A stretch of DNA of 64,000 nucleotides. Origin: Sinotaia quadrata. Lineage: Eukaryota > Mollusca > Gastropoda > Architaenioglossa > Viviparidae. The stretch's first letter is position 1. The number at the start of each line of letters is the position of its first letter. Positions 12,565 to 57,305 of the stretch are shown one piece after another. The notes beneath the pieces are model-generated. The model did no database searches, was not told the DNA's origin, and worked only from the letters and a program-made list of their open reading frames with translations. The DNA lies in assembly GCA_028829895.1 (NCBI GenBank), contig CM054179.1, positions 49,497,391 through 49,561,390 of the forward strand, written 5' to 3'. The position numbers and the translations under genes are program-made.

Positions 12565-14910
12565 ACAAGATGCAGTAACTACCCTTCCCTACACCGAGTA
12601 ACGCCCACGATTGTAATAGTTTTCACTTAAGCACAGCCACATCACTACTTTGCTGTGATGGATCGACGGGAACAAGCCGGGCAGAAGAAGAAACACATTT
12701 CTTGGAGAACCTCTCGATATCAAAACGAGCTTTAACAAACGTTACAAGGACAGCCATGGAAGTCCGCTCGTATCAGAAAATATAAATCAATGTCAAACAA
12801 AGGGTTCTTATTATTTTCCTGCCGTCTGTTGCTTCATTTTGCAGATGACTTGTCCATGAAAAGTAAACATTTCGCTCTGCTCACTTCGCTATTAGAAACT
12901 AGGGCGACTGCAGCGAAGTAGGTGCAACATTCACAGCTTAAAGTTTCTGAAGTAAGTAATCCAAGAGAACTTATCTTGCTTCCTAGCATAAAGGCAAACG
13001 CAGGATGGTAAATATGTTTAGTGCAATAAACACAGTATTAAGACTCTGGGATCATTTCCATTTTCTGTACAGTACGTAAACCAGGACAATATTTTATACT
13101 TCATTTCCTTAGAAATAATATGCTGACATTTAAAGCTGTTAATTTTGTTTGCACTTTGACTTCAATGGATTGAGTAAGCTAATTTAATATGTTGTTATGT
13201 TGACAAAGCCTTTTCAGAGAGAGAAGTAACTTTATAGTAAATTAAAAATAAGACATAATTTATTCCGTGCAGTAATATATTTTTTTCCTGGTGTATTATG
13301 ATTTTGATGTTGTGATATTTTTATTGAAATTCATTCCTTTATAAACTTTTTTTTTTTTAAGAAAAACGGAGAAACTGTAAATGCAGTAGAAACAATTTAA
13401 AGTCCACGTAGTCTGCAGTTTGAAATATCTGACATTTGAAATGGACAGTACATATACTATGAAGGAATGCTTACATGTGATTTTAAATACAGTTCTTTCC
13501 CTTACAAGGGGACTTAAACATCGTGCATTTACTAGCGGAAATAAAATTAAAAAAAACAGACTCCACAACGAAATGAACATTTTACTTCTAAATGAGCGTT
13601 AAGAAGGCAAGTCGGCGAAAACTAAATACAACGAAAAGAAGATTTGAACATTCCATGAACATCTGTAGAACCTCTGGCGCTATCGTGCCCGTTCCACGCT
13701 GCATGGTGTATGTTAGTGCTCAGAAACAGAACTGGGCTTTTAAATGAAGTGTTTAGGGCACCAACTTGAGTTTACTGCACGTTTAATCTAACTACTGTCC
13801 GAATCTACACCCTAGCACATCAAGAGAGTGCAGTTACACATCAGTGAACACATAAAACATCGATAACGCGTTCTCCCAGATCGTTGCTGAACCTGAGAAT
13901 GCTCCTGTTAGTTCGTGAAGGGTACTCTTATATTGCAATCGACACCATATTTCAAATATCCCCAGTTTACTCTCTTGCATGTAAGTTTTCTGGATAGTAT
14001 TAGTTCAAAAGTATGGCCAATTAAAAAAAAAACAGAAAAGAAAATTTCTGTTATATTTTAGCCGAAATCAAATTATGGTCGACACATTTAAGCTAGTGTC
14101 TCACACGTCATAACTGACAAACAGCCTGAAATATTGATTCACATATCGGTTCCCCACCACCACTCCTCCAAATCCTTATTCAGATGAAAGATGATGGAAG
14201 AATGGATTGTTGTTTTTAATAATTTGTTTTAAATTCAAACAAGATGCACAGAAAGAAGGTCCCAGAGGAGAGGTCTGATGGCATTTAATGTTTGTATTCA
14301 GCCCAGCCATGCACAGGCCATCGCTTCTCATAAGGACACCGAGTCAAATCCCTAGAAGACTGTCGTTTTCAACAATCTTACATGCGATACAATGGGGTAC
14401 TTATCACTCGTGGCGCGTAGAGAGTTGCTGTCAATGATTTCACATACAAAACGGAAATTATAATATAGTACACTGGTTATACAACGACACCTTCTCACAG
14501 GCGATGAAGAAATAACGGCTTTAGTGTATGTATATTTGTTTACTGAAATACAAACACTCCAAACGTATATCCAGTCTCACAACTTTGCACAACAGTGGAC
14601 CCTTGTGTTGTAAGCCAACGTACAAAGACCTCACACAGATATACGGCACAATCACATGGGGGGACCAGTAGGAAGACCCGTTGATGAAGAAACATTTATT
14701 CCAGTTTTTGCACCATAGCCAGGTATTATATTCCAAGACAGTCCCGTGCGTGTAGAGGACACGTTTGGCTGTCTACAGTATTTAGAGGGAGTCCGCATCC
14801 ACGCATAGTACAATTGTAACTTATTGCTTCATATACACGGTTTATGTTTGGATTTGCAACTGACAAGCTAACGAAGGTACACTCTAATTTGCCGCCCATG
14901 TAATTGATAC
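11065..14910. other. intergenic or distal 3' sequence with one (CA)n
   Basis: No gene is recognised. A (CA)n microsatellite occupies 12505-12562. Composition is more balanced than 2.4-10 kb. ORFs up to 141 codons (11087-11512) are rich in Phe/Ile/Leu from T-runs and are not protein-like. Confidence 0.55.
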
Positions 14911-15310
14911 TTCTATACGTCATCTCTAGCTTTGGTAGTTGTTATTTAGCTCACAGTTACTTCTATAAATCATCTCTAGCTTTGATAGTTGTTATTTAGC
15001 GCACAGTTACTTCTATACGTCATCTCTAGCTTTGGTTGTTGTTATTTAGCTCACAGTTACTTCTATACGTCATCTCTAGCTTTGGTTGTTGTTATTTAGC
15101 TCACAGTTACTTCTATACGTCATCTCTAGCTTTGGTTGTTGTTATTTAGCTCAAAGTAACTTCTATATGTCATCTCTAGCTTTGTTTGTTGCTATTTAGC
15201 TCAAAGTAACTTCTATACGTCATCTCTAGCTTTGTTTGTTGCTATATAGTTCACAGTTACTTCTATACGTCATCTCTAGCTTTGGTTGTTGTTATTTAGC
15301 TCACAGTTAC
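14911..15310. repeat. minisatellite, 50 bp unit, exactly 8 copies
   Basis: Copies start with TTCTATACGTCATCTCTAGC at 14911 and every 50 bp to 15261, with few substitutions. It lies about 560 bp beyond the Kirrel stop codon, so it may be inside the 3' UTR. Confidence 0.96.
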
Positions 15311-15622
15311 TTTGTAGCTATTAGGACTTTAATTCTTGTATGAAAGTTGGCATTTTTAAGGATACTGATATTCGATTCTTTTACATTAAGAGAAAACATG
15401 ATAGACGCGTGCAGCTAAAGTTATAGAAATGTTAATTAAAAACATCTGTTGCTAAACGTGAATGTTACATCTACAAATTGCACACACATTTGAAAACATT
15501 GTGATGTTGTAAATATTCAAATACTCTACGCTCCAACTATGGCAGAATTCATGACATTTCACATTGCATCTTCGAATAAGTTGAGGTACATCGAAGTCTG
15601 TTGTGAGTACATGGTTTGGCAC

Positions 15623-15628
15623 TTTATT
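15623..15628 (-). promoter_or_regulatory. candidate polyadenylation signal AATAAA
   Basis: AATAAA on the minus strand about 245 bases after the stop, followed within 40 bases by a short T/G-bearing stretch. A second A/T hexamer context (ATAAAA) lies just upstream of it in transcript order. The real 3' UTR may be longer and reach into the AT-rich block further left. Confidence 0.35.
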
Positions 15629-15739
15629 TTAAAATGATAATTTTATTTTCAGTCCTCTGCAATCCAAACTAGATTCCTCTGCGACGCAATGACGACATTG
15701 CAAAGTAATTACATTAGAGAAATGGTCTTTCACAGAAAC

Positions 15740-15745
15740 TTTATT
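15740..15745 (-). promoter_or_regulatory. candidate polyadenylation signal AATAAA, proximal
   Basis: AATAAA on the minus strand about 130 bases after the stop codon. It would give a very short 3' UTR. Hexamers are frequent by chance in such AT-rich DNA, so this is only a candidate. Confidence 0.3.
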
Positions 15746-15872
15746 TCTAGGTCTTGATAGGAATCCAGTCTGAAACTTTGTCAGGAACAAACTCACTTCT
15801 CTATTCCTTGGCATTCAAAGTTGTTGTATTGTAATAGAAGTCATTTTGCTTGCACTGATGAAAATGAACACG

Positions 15873-47576
<31,704 letters not shown>

Positions 47577-47794
47577 CTGAAACAAAACACATCAACAAAA
47601 CTGTGCCAGAGTGAAACACGTATCCTTATTATTCACTTTTATAACAGTAAACAAGCATTTTCACTAGTTTTTTACCAAGGAGCCACAAGACTGATGACAT
47701 GATGACGTCATATTACCAAGACGTCATGTGATTTACAAGAGCACTCGTTTCTGACCGAATCAGTCAGTGACTAACGTACTCTCGACTAAATTCT

Positions 47795-48060
47795 CCCCCC
47801 CCCCCCCCCCCCCCGCGAATTGGTTAGATCCGTCGGTAGGACTGTTCTTTAACTGCATACATTGTCGTTGGTTAGATCCGTCGGTAGGACTGTTCTTTAA
47901 CTGCATACATTGTCGTTGGTTAGATCCGTCGGTAGGACTGTTCTTTAACTGCATACATTGTCGTTGGTTAGATCCGTCGGTAGGACTGTTCTTTAACTGC
48001 ATACATTGTCGTTGGTTAGATCCGTCGGTAGGACTGTTCTTTAACTGCATACATTGTCGT
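47795..48060. repeat. poly(C)20 plus five identical 48-bp repeats
   Basis: Twenty Cs at 47795-47814, then 47821-48060 is five 48-bp copies of TGGTTAGATCCGTCGGTAGG... ending CATACATTGTCGT, without any visible difference between copies. Lies about 245 bp upstream of exon A on the transcript. Confidence 0.97.
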
Positions 48061-48247
48061 TACCAGTATTTTGAACCAGATATGCGTTGGGAATATTTGA
48101 AAATAAATATTATACCAGAAAACTGGTATACATCTATACATCTATGCCAACTGGTTGCGTGAAGACAGTGCACAAATGTTTATTTATATATGCGTTCGCG
48201 TGTGGCGTTTGGTGTTGTACGCGTGCTTGAGTGCACTCTTGCAACGT

Positions 48248-48570
48248 TTACTGACGGTGTTAAGTTCTCATCATCGCGATTATAAATAAGACTTACTGAC
48301 GGTGTTAAGTTCTCATCATCGCGATTATAAATAAGAGTTACTAACGGTGTTAAGTTCTCGACATCGCGATTATAAATAAGACTTACTGACGGTGTTAAGT
48401 TCTCATCATCGCGATTATAAATAAGAGTTACTAACGGTGTTAAGTTCTCGACATCGCGATTATAAATAAGCGTTACTGGTGGTGTTAAGTTCTCGACATA
48501 ACAATTATAAATAAGCGTTACTGACGGCGTTAAGTTCTCGACATCACGATTATAAATAAGCCTTATGACG
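48248..48570. repeat. 45-bp minisatellite, about 7 copies
   Basis: Units of ACTGACGGTGTTAAGTTCTC ATCATCGCGATTATAAATAAG with two alternating variants (CATCATCGCG and GACATCGCG). Confidence 0.94.
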
Positions 48571-48806
48571 ACATCACGATTACACACATTAAATGTTACT
48601 GATACAGCACAATCACAAGCGTCACTTTTGTGAAGGGAGAGCAGTGGCACTGGATTTGACAGCTCAAGACCACTCGTCAGCAGGACCTCTTTATGCTTTC
48701 TAGGATGACGGCCATTCACTTTGTTTGAATTCGATCTGACGTCCGCTTCCAGCTGTCGTTATTTTTGTAGAGGGACGCAAGCGCCGAGGTGTAAATTTGT
48801 CCTGGA

Positions 48807-48917
<111 letters not shown>

Positions 48918-49129
48918 TGCCACTGATGGAGAGAAGTAATGTCTGAGCGGAACTCTTAGTGTAATTTCCTGCGGTACAAATTTTGCCTGGCGTACTATTT
49001 CCAACTGTACAGTGAAAAATTATGTTTACCAAGCGCGACCTGTAGCACACGAGACACGATTTATCGTCTAATACGATGGATAAACTAACTACCGCATTGT
49101 TTTTAGTTGTTGTTGTTGTTTTTGTGTAA

Positions 49130-49400
49130 AAAAACTCAGTTAGGATTCTCAACGCAAATATTCACTCAGGTGTGTAAAAATTCATTTAGGATTCTACTTG
49201 CAAATATTCATTCAGTTGTGTAAAAATTCATTTAGGATTCTACGCACAAATATTCTCTCAGATGTGTAAAACTCATTAAAGATTCTACACATAAATAGTC
49301 ACTCAGGTGTATAAAAACTCATTTAGGACTTTATACATAACTAATCACTCAGATGTTTAAAACTCATCTAAGACTCTACACACAAATTCAGATGTAAGCA
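49130..49400. repeat. 44-bp minisatellite, about 6 copies
   Basis: Units of GTGTAAAAATTCATTTAGGA TTCTACGCACAAATATTCACTCAG, increasingly diverged to the right. Confidence 0.92.
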
Positions 49401-49499
49401 TCTCACTTAATTTAACAAGAAAAGTACAGAAAGTGTTGACGAGAAATGTCACTCTGGTACCGTGTGCTGATCTTACTGTGAATATTTTTTCTCTAACAT

Positions 49500-50000
49500 T
49501 GTGAGGTGAACTAAATGCCAAGTAATTGTACTTTAACACTCTGAAGTGAACTAGCTACAGAGTAATTTCACTCTAACACTGTGACTTGAACTTGCTGTTA
49601 AGTGCTTTCACTCTAGTAATTTGATCTAACTATCGAGATGAAGCGAAGTAGTTATTAAGATTGTGAGGCGAACTAGCTGTTAAGTGCTTTCACTCTAGTA
49701 ATTTGATCTAACTATCGAGATGAAGCGAAGTAGTTATTAAGATTGTGAGGCGAACTAGCGGTCGAGCAATTCTCAGTCAAAGACACTGAGAAGAAATAGC
49801 TATCGAGTTATCAAATCTAATATCGCGTGCTAAACTAGCTGTCAAGCACTTTCACTCCTTCACTGTGTGCTGGACTAAGTGTGAAGTATTGTTACTATGA
49901 CACTGTGTGCTAGACATAGTGTGAAGTTACTATAACATTGTGTACTAGACTAAGTGTGAAGTATCGTTACTATGAAATTGTGTGCTGAAATCGAAGACAA
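49500..50000. repeat. degenerate repeats, two near-identical 82-bp copies
   Basis: Two copies of CTGTTAAGTGCTTTCACTCT... ending AAGATTGTGAGGCGAACTAG at about 49590-49758, within a wider set of diverged GTGTGCTAGACTAAGTGTGA units. Confidence 0.88.
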
Positions 50001-50648
50001 CTAATCTTACTGAAGATATATGATATTAGTGGTCGATTCGAAAACCCTCTAGCACTTGTTTGAACTAGTTGTCAAAAGCGCATGCAGATTAAGCAGCGAG
50101 TGTGTGTGAGAGTTATTGCACTTTGCAGAACGGGCTAGAGAAAACGTTAGGTTTTTGTTTATGGATGCATTCAATGCATAATATGAAAAACACATTAACG
50201 TGCAGCCAGAGTCTGATGTTTCACACGACACGGGGCAATCACCCATTTAACATTCTTCACTGTATGGAATTATTTCACAAGTACTGGCAGCACTAGAACA
50301 GGATTTATTTTCTGGAAGCGTGTTTTCAGTTATTCCTCGTACCAAACGATTTGGGTTTCTTAAATAAGTATATATATATATATATACACAAGTTTGGTCT
50401 CTTCAATAAATATCTAAATTTGCATTAGTGTTGTAGGATTTTCTTATCTCAATTCGGTTAATTAATCTCCTACACTCAAAGCAGAAAAGACAGCAGCACG
50501 TACACACACGGAATCAATACTTAAGACCTATTGCGTGCATGTTTGTGTTTGTGTGTGTGCATATATATAAGCGTGTGTTCGTGTGTAGCTTAAGGTCTAT
50601 GTGACTTCGCAAATAACTATAGCGCGACATACATACAAGTCACACAGG

Positions 50649-50880
50649 TGTCGTCTACACAATTATCTTTGTTAACTATGCGACGTACAAACACGTGTCG
50701 TCTACACAATTATCTTTGTTAACTATGCGACGTACTTACACGTGTCGTCTACACAATTATCTTTGTTAACTATGCGACGTACAAACACGTGTCGTCTACA
50801 CAATTATCTTTGTTAACTATGCGACGTACTTACACGTGTCGTCTACACAATTATCTTTGTTAACTATGCGACGTACATAT
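50649..50880. repeat. 47-bp minisatellite, 5 near-identical copies
   Basis: Units of GTGTCGTCTACACAATTATC TTTGTTAACTATGCGACGTAC; copies alternate between AAACAC and TTACAC at the junction, suggesting duplication of a dimer. Confidence 0.95.
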
Positions 50881-52980
50881 TAAGTAATTTGCTATTATCT
50901 TCCCCCCCATTAAGTTCATAATAAGCAATGTTGAAGTACATAATTTAAAAATAAAACAGCAATGCAATATAAAAACTGGCAATCTCCAGCAATTCCATCC
51001 TGTCTTTAAAAAAAAAGAAATAGAAGAAAAAGATATGCTTTAAAAATTAACGTATCCAATTATGATTTACTCTTCGAGTTTATTTAAAATTTTACAAGAA
51101 GCCAAAATCATTCTAGGAGGGTTCAGTAAGTACACGGACGGTTTAAGCAAAAACACGAAGTGACGTGTGCAAAAAGCCGCACGGTGCCTAAGCTATTTGC
51201 AGTACATTTGTGAGAAATGCCAGTAGCTCTGGATATAAAAGGGGTTAAATGGGGATTCAATGACCCACTGATCTAGAAGAGGGGGTTAATCGGAACTCCT
51301 CCATCAGCTGAAGTATGCTGCAGAAGTCTGTTACTCGAGTATTTGAATTAGTGGTTTTAAGTTGAATGAGTCTTAATCAAGAGTTCCAGACGAGTTTTTC
51401 TGAACATTAAAGAGAAATGCGCACTTGAACTGAATGAAAACCGTCATCCAATCAAATTAAACGTTATTCCGGATAGAAATATTTTTTATATGTAAACAAA
51501 AGAACATTGCCATCAATTTTGCCTCAAACCACTTGACTCAGTAGCGTGAGAAATGAATGCTAACAATGGGCGAAAATTAATTGGCAGTCAACAGGTACAC
51601 CTGAACTTAATGCACCTTGTAATGTACAGCTTCCTTCCATGCGAACAGTGACTGGACAAAGCAGTGCGAAATTCGTGTTGCGAGTCACGTGTTATTCATG
51701 GAGACTTTATAAGAAAACGTTACTTAAAATAGACACGGATGAATATATATCATATACCAATTAGTTTACTTTTTAATTGTTTATACGCCCATAACTACTC
51801 TAACCCTGTGAAAGCCGAAACGTTGACTCTTGTACGGCATTTTTGTTGGTTTGTATGTTCTGTATACAAATCTTTCCCTTTTTTTGTTGTATATTTTGTG
51901 TATAACAATCCATTTAAAAAATTCATTTTGCTCATTTCAATGGCTATAATAAATACTTTTTTCTCTCTTAAAAATAAGTACGCTGTGGATGAATCGTTTA
52001 TTACGTATCCATTAGACAATAATACTCAAATGCTATATACGCTTCTTTAATAATTACTGAAAATAACCCATGTTTTAAGCAAAAGAAAATATTTCCTGAA
52101 TTTCATTTAAACTCACGTTCAGACCAACTAACTAAATAAAATATATTTTTTTAAAACTGAAACTGTACAGAGAGCATGAGAAATATAACTGTCATCACAT
52201 TAAAATTTTTTAAAATAACAGAAACTGAAAAAAATAGTTCAAACTCGTTAGTTGACTAGGAAGGTTTTCTGTGAATCAATAGCACTCATGAACATAACGC
52301 TGATTTTATGGGAGAAGGTCATACGGTGAAAGGGAATACAACATGTTGAGGTCACTGTCACTTAAAGTATGTGTATTTTACAATGGTGTAAGTCTGACCC
52401 GTTAGAAGCAATCGTAATCGCGGTCACAAATTATTTTAGCGTATTGAAATTAACTGCCATCTACAGTCAAAGTCAGCAACGCGTCTAGAAGAACTGCAAC
52501 AAGTGACAAGCAAAATAAACAAAGAGACAAACAAATCTGCTGGGCCTACCCTGAAGATAGTAGACTTCGCCTCGCGTACGAGACCTGCCTTCCTCCCAGA
52601 AGAAGACGTTATCCATGGCCTTACTCACAACTCAATTGCTTTCGCGCTGTTTGTCGACTGGACACGGGGTCTCCAGACCTGTTTCAACTGTGGGTGGCCG
52701 TCAGCATGTTCAGTCGATTCCCGTGTGAGGAGGGAAGGGGGTTCCCAGGGCAAACTTGTTACATCAAAGTGTCATAGTGTTCCAGAATTAAAAAAGCACT
52801 TTCAGGATATTTTTCTGCTCATTCAGTGAGCCGCCATTTTAGCCACTGAGTGCAGTCTTTCAGTTTTGTTGTCACTGATGTATGCTTTTATACGTTTGAA
52901 CGATGTTGCTTATTTACGACAGTTTTAGCGTTTTCCGAAATGTTCGCTTTGTCAAAGTTATTCAATCACTACTATGCATA
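50881..52980. other. non-coding; one weak candidate minus-strand start exon
   Basis: No recognised gene. On the minus strand 52616-52550 begins GCCATGG and runs 22 codons (MDNVFFWEEGRSRTRGEVYY...) to a possible GTAGGC donor in phase 1, the phase exon A needs, but it encodes no signal peptide. The remainder is AT-rich. Confidence 0.35.
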
Positions 52981-52984
52981 AGCA

Positions 52985-53200
52985 ATGCATCATTAATCAC
53001 TAATATGTGTAGTTAGTTATCATTAATCACAAGTATGTGTAGTCAAGTTATCATTAATCACAAGTATGTGTAGTCAATTTATCATTAATCACAAGTATGT
53101 TTAGTAATCATTAATCACAAGTCTGTGTAATCAAAAGTTATCATTAATTACAAATATGTGTAATCAAGTTATCGTTAATCACTAGTATGCGTCTTCAAGT
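52985..53200. repeat. 31-bp minisatellite, about 6-7 copies
   Basis: Units of ATCATTAATCACAAGTATGT GTAGTCAAGTT, diverging to the right up to about 53500. Confidence 0.92.
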
Positions 53201-53570
53201 TATTATTAGCCTGTAGTATGAGTACTACGTTATTAGTAGTAGTAGTACGTGTACGTGACTTATTAGTAATCACTAAATATAGTATAGTCATGTTAATATT
53301 AACCAGTAGCATGTGCAGTTAATTTATTATTAATCAGTCGTGTGTTGGACAGCTGCTGTTAACCAGAACTATGGTTCAGCTTGACATTATGAATCAAGCA
53401 AGCTATTAATTAATTAACAGTAAGAGTAGTTATTTTATGTTAATCACTAGGACGAACAGTCAAGGTATTACTGATCACTGGTACATATGTAGTCATTATG
53501 AATGAGTAGTTCGCTTAGTTGTTATTTCTGAGAAGTTGTGTGGTTAAAAAGTGCAAGTTAATTTTCTTAA

Positions 53571-53741
53571 GATTTCACTCAGAAACTCTTGTCTATGCCA
53601 ACAGAAACGACATTTGGTCCTCCAGTTATTCCGTCAAAGACAGAACCCGATGAGAGTAATGAAAGTATCACTATTCTCGGACGCCCTGAGTACCGAGTGC
53701 CATTTCATCACACTATAAAATCTCCAGGATTCCCAGACTCC
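53571..53741 (+). other. possible exon fragment with CUB-like sequence
   Basis: Frame open from 53571, reading SMPTETTFGPPVIPSK, then ITILGRPEYRVPFHHTIKSP GFPDS, then a GTACGT donor-like hexamer at 53742. The TIKSPGFPDS ending resembles the start of a CUB domain (ITSPGFPxxYP), where exon boundaries can fall. No cysteine precedes it as CUB domains usually require, no adjoining exon was found, and a TATAAAA motif lies in the same sequence, so this may be chance. Confidence 0.2.
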
Positions 53742-54384
53742 GTACGTCCTGTCCTGCCTGTGTCCCATTGATGCGGCTTGTTCATTTGTGTTCTACTGCA
53801 ACGAGTCTTCAGCACCGGGATGGCGAAATAACAGATCTCTGGTCACGCTTTATAACTAGTATGACTGCTGTAAAATATTTCCGGGCTAGCCTACTGCTAA
53901 GTTTTGTCGTCGCAGAGCCGTGTTGTCGCACAGCTTCTTTTAGAACTTTGGTACGTGTCAGCGGCTGCGCAGATCTACTTTGTCGGCCGTGAGCGAAACC
54001 ATCAGCAGACGCAGGCCGGCGGTGTGCACAGTGGACCAGAATCTAAAGTGATTTAGATAATTTGTCAAGCGTTTTCGCTTTGTTTCTGTTTTCTTCTTGT
54101 TGCTTGTTCATTTATCTTCTTATTTATTTCCCCCCCTCCCCTCCTTCAATGTTATTATTTGAGCGTGTTTCCATTAAATGCTTGTCGTAATACATTTTTG
54201 AGCAAAGCTTTTGTGGGATGTTGTTTATATATGATGGAAAAACTTGTCTATATAATCTTTTCATATTTTGAAACTGTAATGGCAGCACATGAGAATGTCA
54301 TTTCATAGCTAAAAAAAGTACTTAGAAAATATCATTTCAGATTCGAAAACAGTCCGGAACGAAGGTCGCAAGAACACTGACATT
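53742..54384. other. GC-balanced then AT-rich non-coding sequence
   Basis: 53742-54050 is richer in CpG than its surroundings on both strands; nothing else is seen. Confidence 0.4.
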
Positions 54385-54512
54385 GATTTCTGCCATTACA
54401 AAATTTTATTTTATTTGTTTCGTCTTCTCCAGGACTGTATTAATGATATTACTTAAAATTTTATTTTATTTGTTTCGTCTTCTCCAGGACTGTATTAATG
54501 ATATTACTTAAA
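54385..54512. repeat. direct duplication, about 60 bp, 2 copies
   Basis: Two copies of AAAATTTTATTTTATTTGTT TCGTCTTCTCCAGGACTGTATTAATGATATTACTT with almost no differences. Confidence 0.95.
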
Positions 54513-54677
54513 AGCGACGTATATGAGATAATTTGTTTAGTTGATTCAGTTTTTTTCTTTTTAAACGTGCACTTTCAAGTAAAATACACTGCAAGCGTAC
54601 ATATAAATCGACATTTATTCTAATAATTAGCTAACTTTGTTATTCTGTTTCTCGAGAAAGGTCAAGAGACTTTATCT

Positions 54678-54905
54678 TCGCAATAAAACGTCGCCCTATA
54701 GCTAATATTTAGACTCACGTAAGTACAATAAAACGTCGCCCTAGAGGTAATATTTAGACTCACATAAGTACAATAAAACGTCGCCCTAGAGCTAATATTT
54801 AAACTCACGTAAGTACAATAAAACGTCGCCCTAGAGGTAATATTTAGACTCACGTAAGTACAATAAAACGTCGCCCTAGAGCTAATATTTAGACTCACGT
54901 AAGTG
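54678..54905. repeat. 45-bp minisatellite, 5 copies
   Basis: Units of CAATAAAACGTCGCCCTAGA GCTAATATTTAGACTCACGTAAGTA; alternate copies carry GAGCTAATA or GAGGTAATA. Confidence 0.96.
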
Positions 54906-54964
54906 TAATGAATAGAAAACAGTTGTAGAGCGGCTCAAAGATTTTGATTTTTTTAAACACTATC

Positions 54965-55150
54965 TGACTCTCTAGGGCTTATAGGTCAGTTGTATATTAA
55001 GATTTGTTACCCATCGTTAGTTACATTATTGTCAGGGTATTATAGGTCAGCTGTATTAAGATTTGTTACTTATCGTTACATTATTGTCAGGTTCTTATAA
55101 GTCAACAGTATTAGAATTTGTAAGTCATCGTTAAATTATTGTCAAGGTTT
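54965..55150. repeat. about 55-65-bp tandem repeat, 3 diverged copies
   Basis: Units contain CTTATAGGTCAGTTGTAT and CATCGTTACATTATTGTCAGG. Confidence 0.85.
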
Positions 55151-55714
55151 GAAAAAAACCCCAGTAATACCTGGCTTAACATTGTCTTTATTTAGGCTTA
55201 TATACTCGAGTATTTTGACCAAATGAGAAACAGTGTTTTTTTAAACGCAAATTATCATAGCAAGGCAGTAGGAGAGTATAAATGTATATGAGTGAGGGGG
55301 GTGAGTGAGTAGGTGAACGTGTCGCTGTTTGTCTAACTGTATACTAGCTCAAATCTGAAATCTGTTGGTCAATTAGGTCGTTCTTCTGGTCTCTATTTCA
55401 TCGTTTCCGTCTTCTGCCTGTTGGTCACTGTCGACCTAGTAATGAAATAACTGGCCGTGTCTTTGAGCGTGCTGTGAAGCCACGTTAACGTGTACTACAC
55501 GGAATACACATTTCTGAATTGCTTTGTACCGGGAGGAGTGTTACAAATGTGTACTTCTGATCAGTCTCAAGTTTGCTTCATGGCTCAGAATGTTTCGCTT
55601 TATTCAGTTTCTGTGAATGTTTTCAAACAAATCTCTACATTTAACCAGCTCTGCTGAGAAATTGTTCTAAACGGGAGAGTCTTTGCGCCATTTGTTCTCT
55701 TTTATTCCTGTAGT

Positions 55715-56160
55715 CTATATAGTCTTACAACCTACAAGTCTCTATTGTTTTACATTCTACTAATCTATATTGTCTTACAATCTGTAATATATATAGTCTT
55801 ACAACCTACAAGTCTCTATTGTTTTACATTCTACTAATCTATATTGTCTTACAATCTGTAATATATATAGTCTTACAACCTACAAGTCTCTATTGTTTTA
55901 CATTCTACTAATCTATATTGTCTTACAATCTGTAATATATATAGTCTTACAGCCTACACATCTATATTGTTTTACATTCTACTAATCTATATTGTCTTAC
56001 AATCTGTAATATATATAGTCTTACACCTACAAGTCTATATTGTTCTACATTCTACTAATCTATACTGTCTTACAATTTAATAGTCCATATAGTCTCACAA
56101 TCTCCTAGTCTTTATAGTCTACAATTTATTAGTCTGTATAGTCTTATAAACCATAGCTAT
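55715..56160. repeat. 74-bp minisatellite, about 5 copies plus decayed edge
   Basis: Units of TATAGTCTTACAACCTACAA GTCTCTATTGTTTTACATTC TACTAATC followed by TATATTGTCTTACAATCTGT; itself built from a shorter TCTTACAA/TCTA motif. Confidence 0.94.
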
Positions 56161-57305
56161 AGCCTTACAATATACTTCTAAACTTGCATGATTTTGCAAA
56201 CCTCAAGTGATCGTGACAAAGAGAGAGGGGGGAGGGGGAGGAGGAGAGAATTCGGATTAATATTTTTTTATTTATGCAGATCTATTTCTTTTAAAAAATA
56301 CCTACACCACATTACATTCCCCACCCCCACCCCTAATAGGCCTACTAGAGTTACAAGTGGTAATACTAGTAAATTATTTTTTTCTGATTGCTTAAGAAAA
56401 CATGTTTTTCAAATACCCATACCTAAAGAGTAAAGTTTAAAATATTACAAGACTGACAATGTATCACAACCTTATCGAGCGGAAAAAAGAGCTAAGGACC
56501 GAATGTTTTTTTTAAAAAAAATAATAATCACAAAACCCCAATCGTTATGACTAAAGAGCTTTCGTACTGCAAATGCCAGCAACATAGAATGCAAAGATTT
56601 ATTTCAAGTCGACATTTTCAAAAATAACCAGAATGAAATTACTGCAGCAAGAGCTTAATTATGAATACTCTGGTACAACACAAGCTCGCGGAACCTGACG
56701 AACTCCTGCTATACAACCCTTTCGAGAAGATGCACAACGAGGCTTCAATTGTGAAATCAATACACATCCCCGCCTGTGTCTCGCAAACGCTCGACACTTT
56801 CTGGAACAGTACACGTGGACATGCTGGTACTCAAGAGTAAAGGTTGTTAATCCTTGAAATTTTATCATTGATTAAAATTTCGCGCGTGCAGACGGAACTT
56901 TCTCGAACTCAGAAGTCAATAATAACAGCATTTCTGTTTGAATCCCACTAAGCGAAGCAATGTAAACTGCGAAGCTTTGTTGTTTTACTGATTAAGATGG
57001 GCGAAATAAATTGGAAATAAAACTCCATTATGCTTGCAACTTCAGTAACAAAGAAAAGAATTAAAAAAAAATATTAAAACAAATTGAACCACAAAAGCAC
57101 AAGATTTTCCCACGAATTGTGTATACACTAAAGTGAAGTTGATAATTGCCCAAATACAGTATAAACCTCAGATGAAATAAAGGAGATATTTTCTAATCTG
57201 TTCCGTTGTTTAAAACAAAATTATGTGGTTGATAATAAACCCATTCAAATTTTAAATTCACTACACTAAGACATCTTCCCTCCACTTGTTTGTTGTTTGC
57301 TATTG
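56161..57305. other. no features seen
   Basis: A short purine-rich stretch at 56218-56250. No gene or element is recognised. Confidence 0.5.

Noticed and set aside
15629..15814. 61-codon minus ORF just after the Kirrel stop
   Set aside because: Lies in the 3' UTR region, no similarity recognised, overlaps candidate poly(A) signals.
47760..48162. Repeated peptide frames on both strands
   Set aside because: Product of five perfect 48-bp repeats; 48 is a multiple of three, so both strands stay open.
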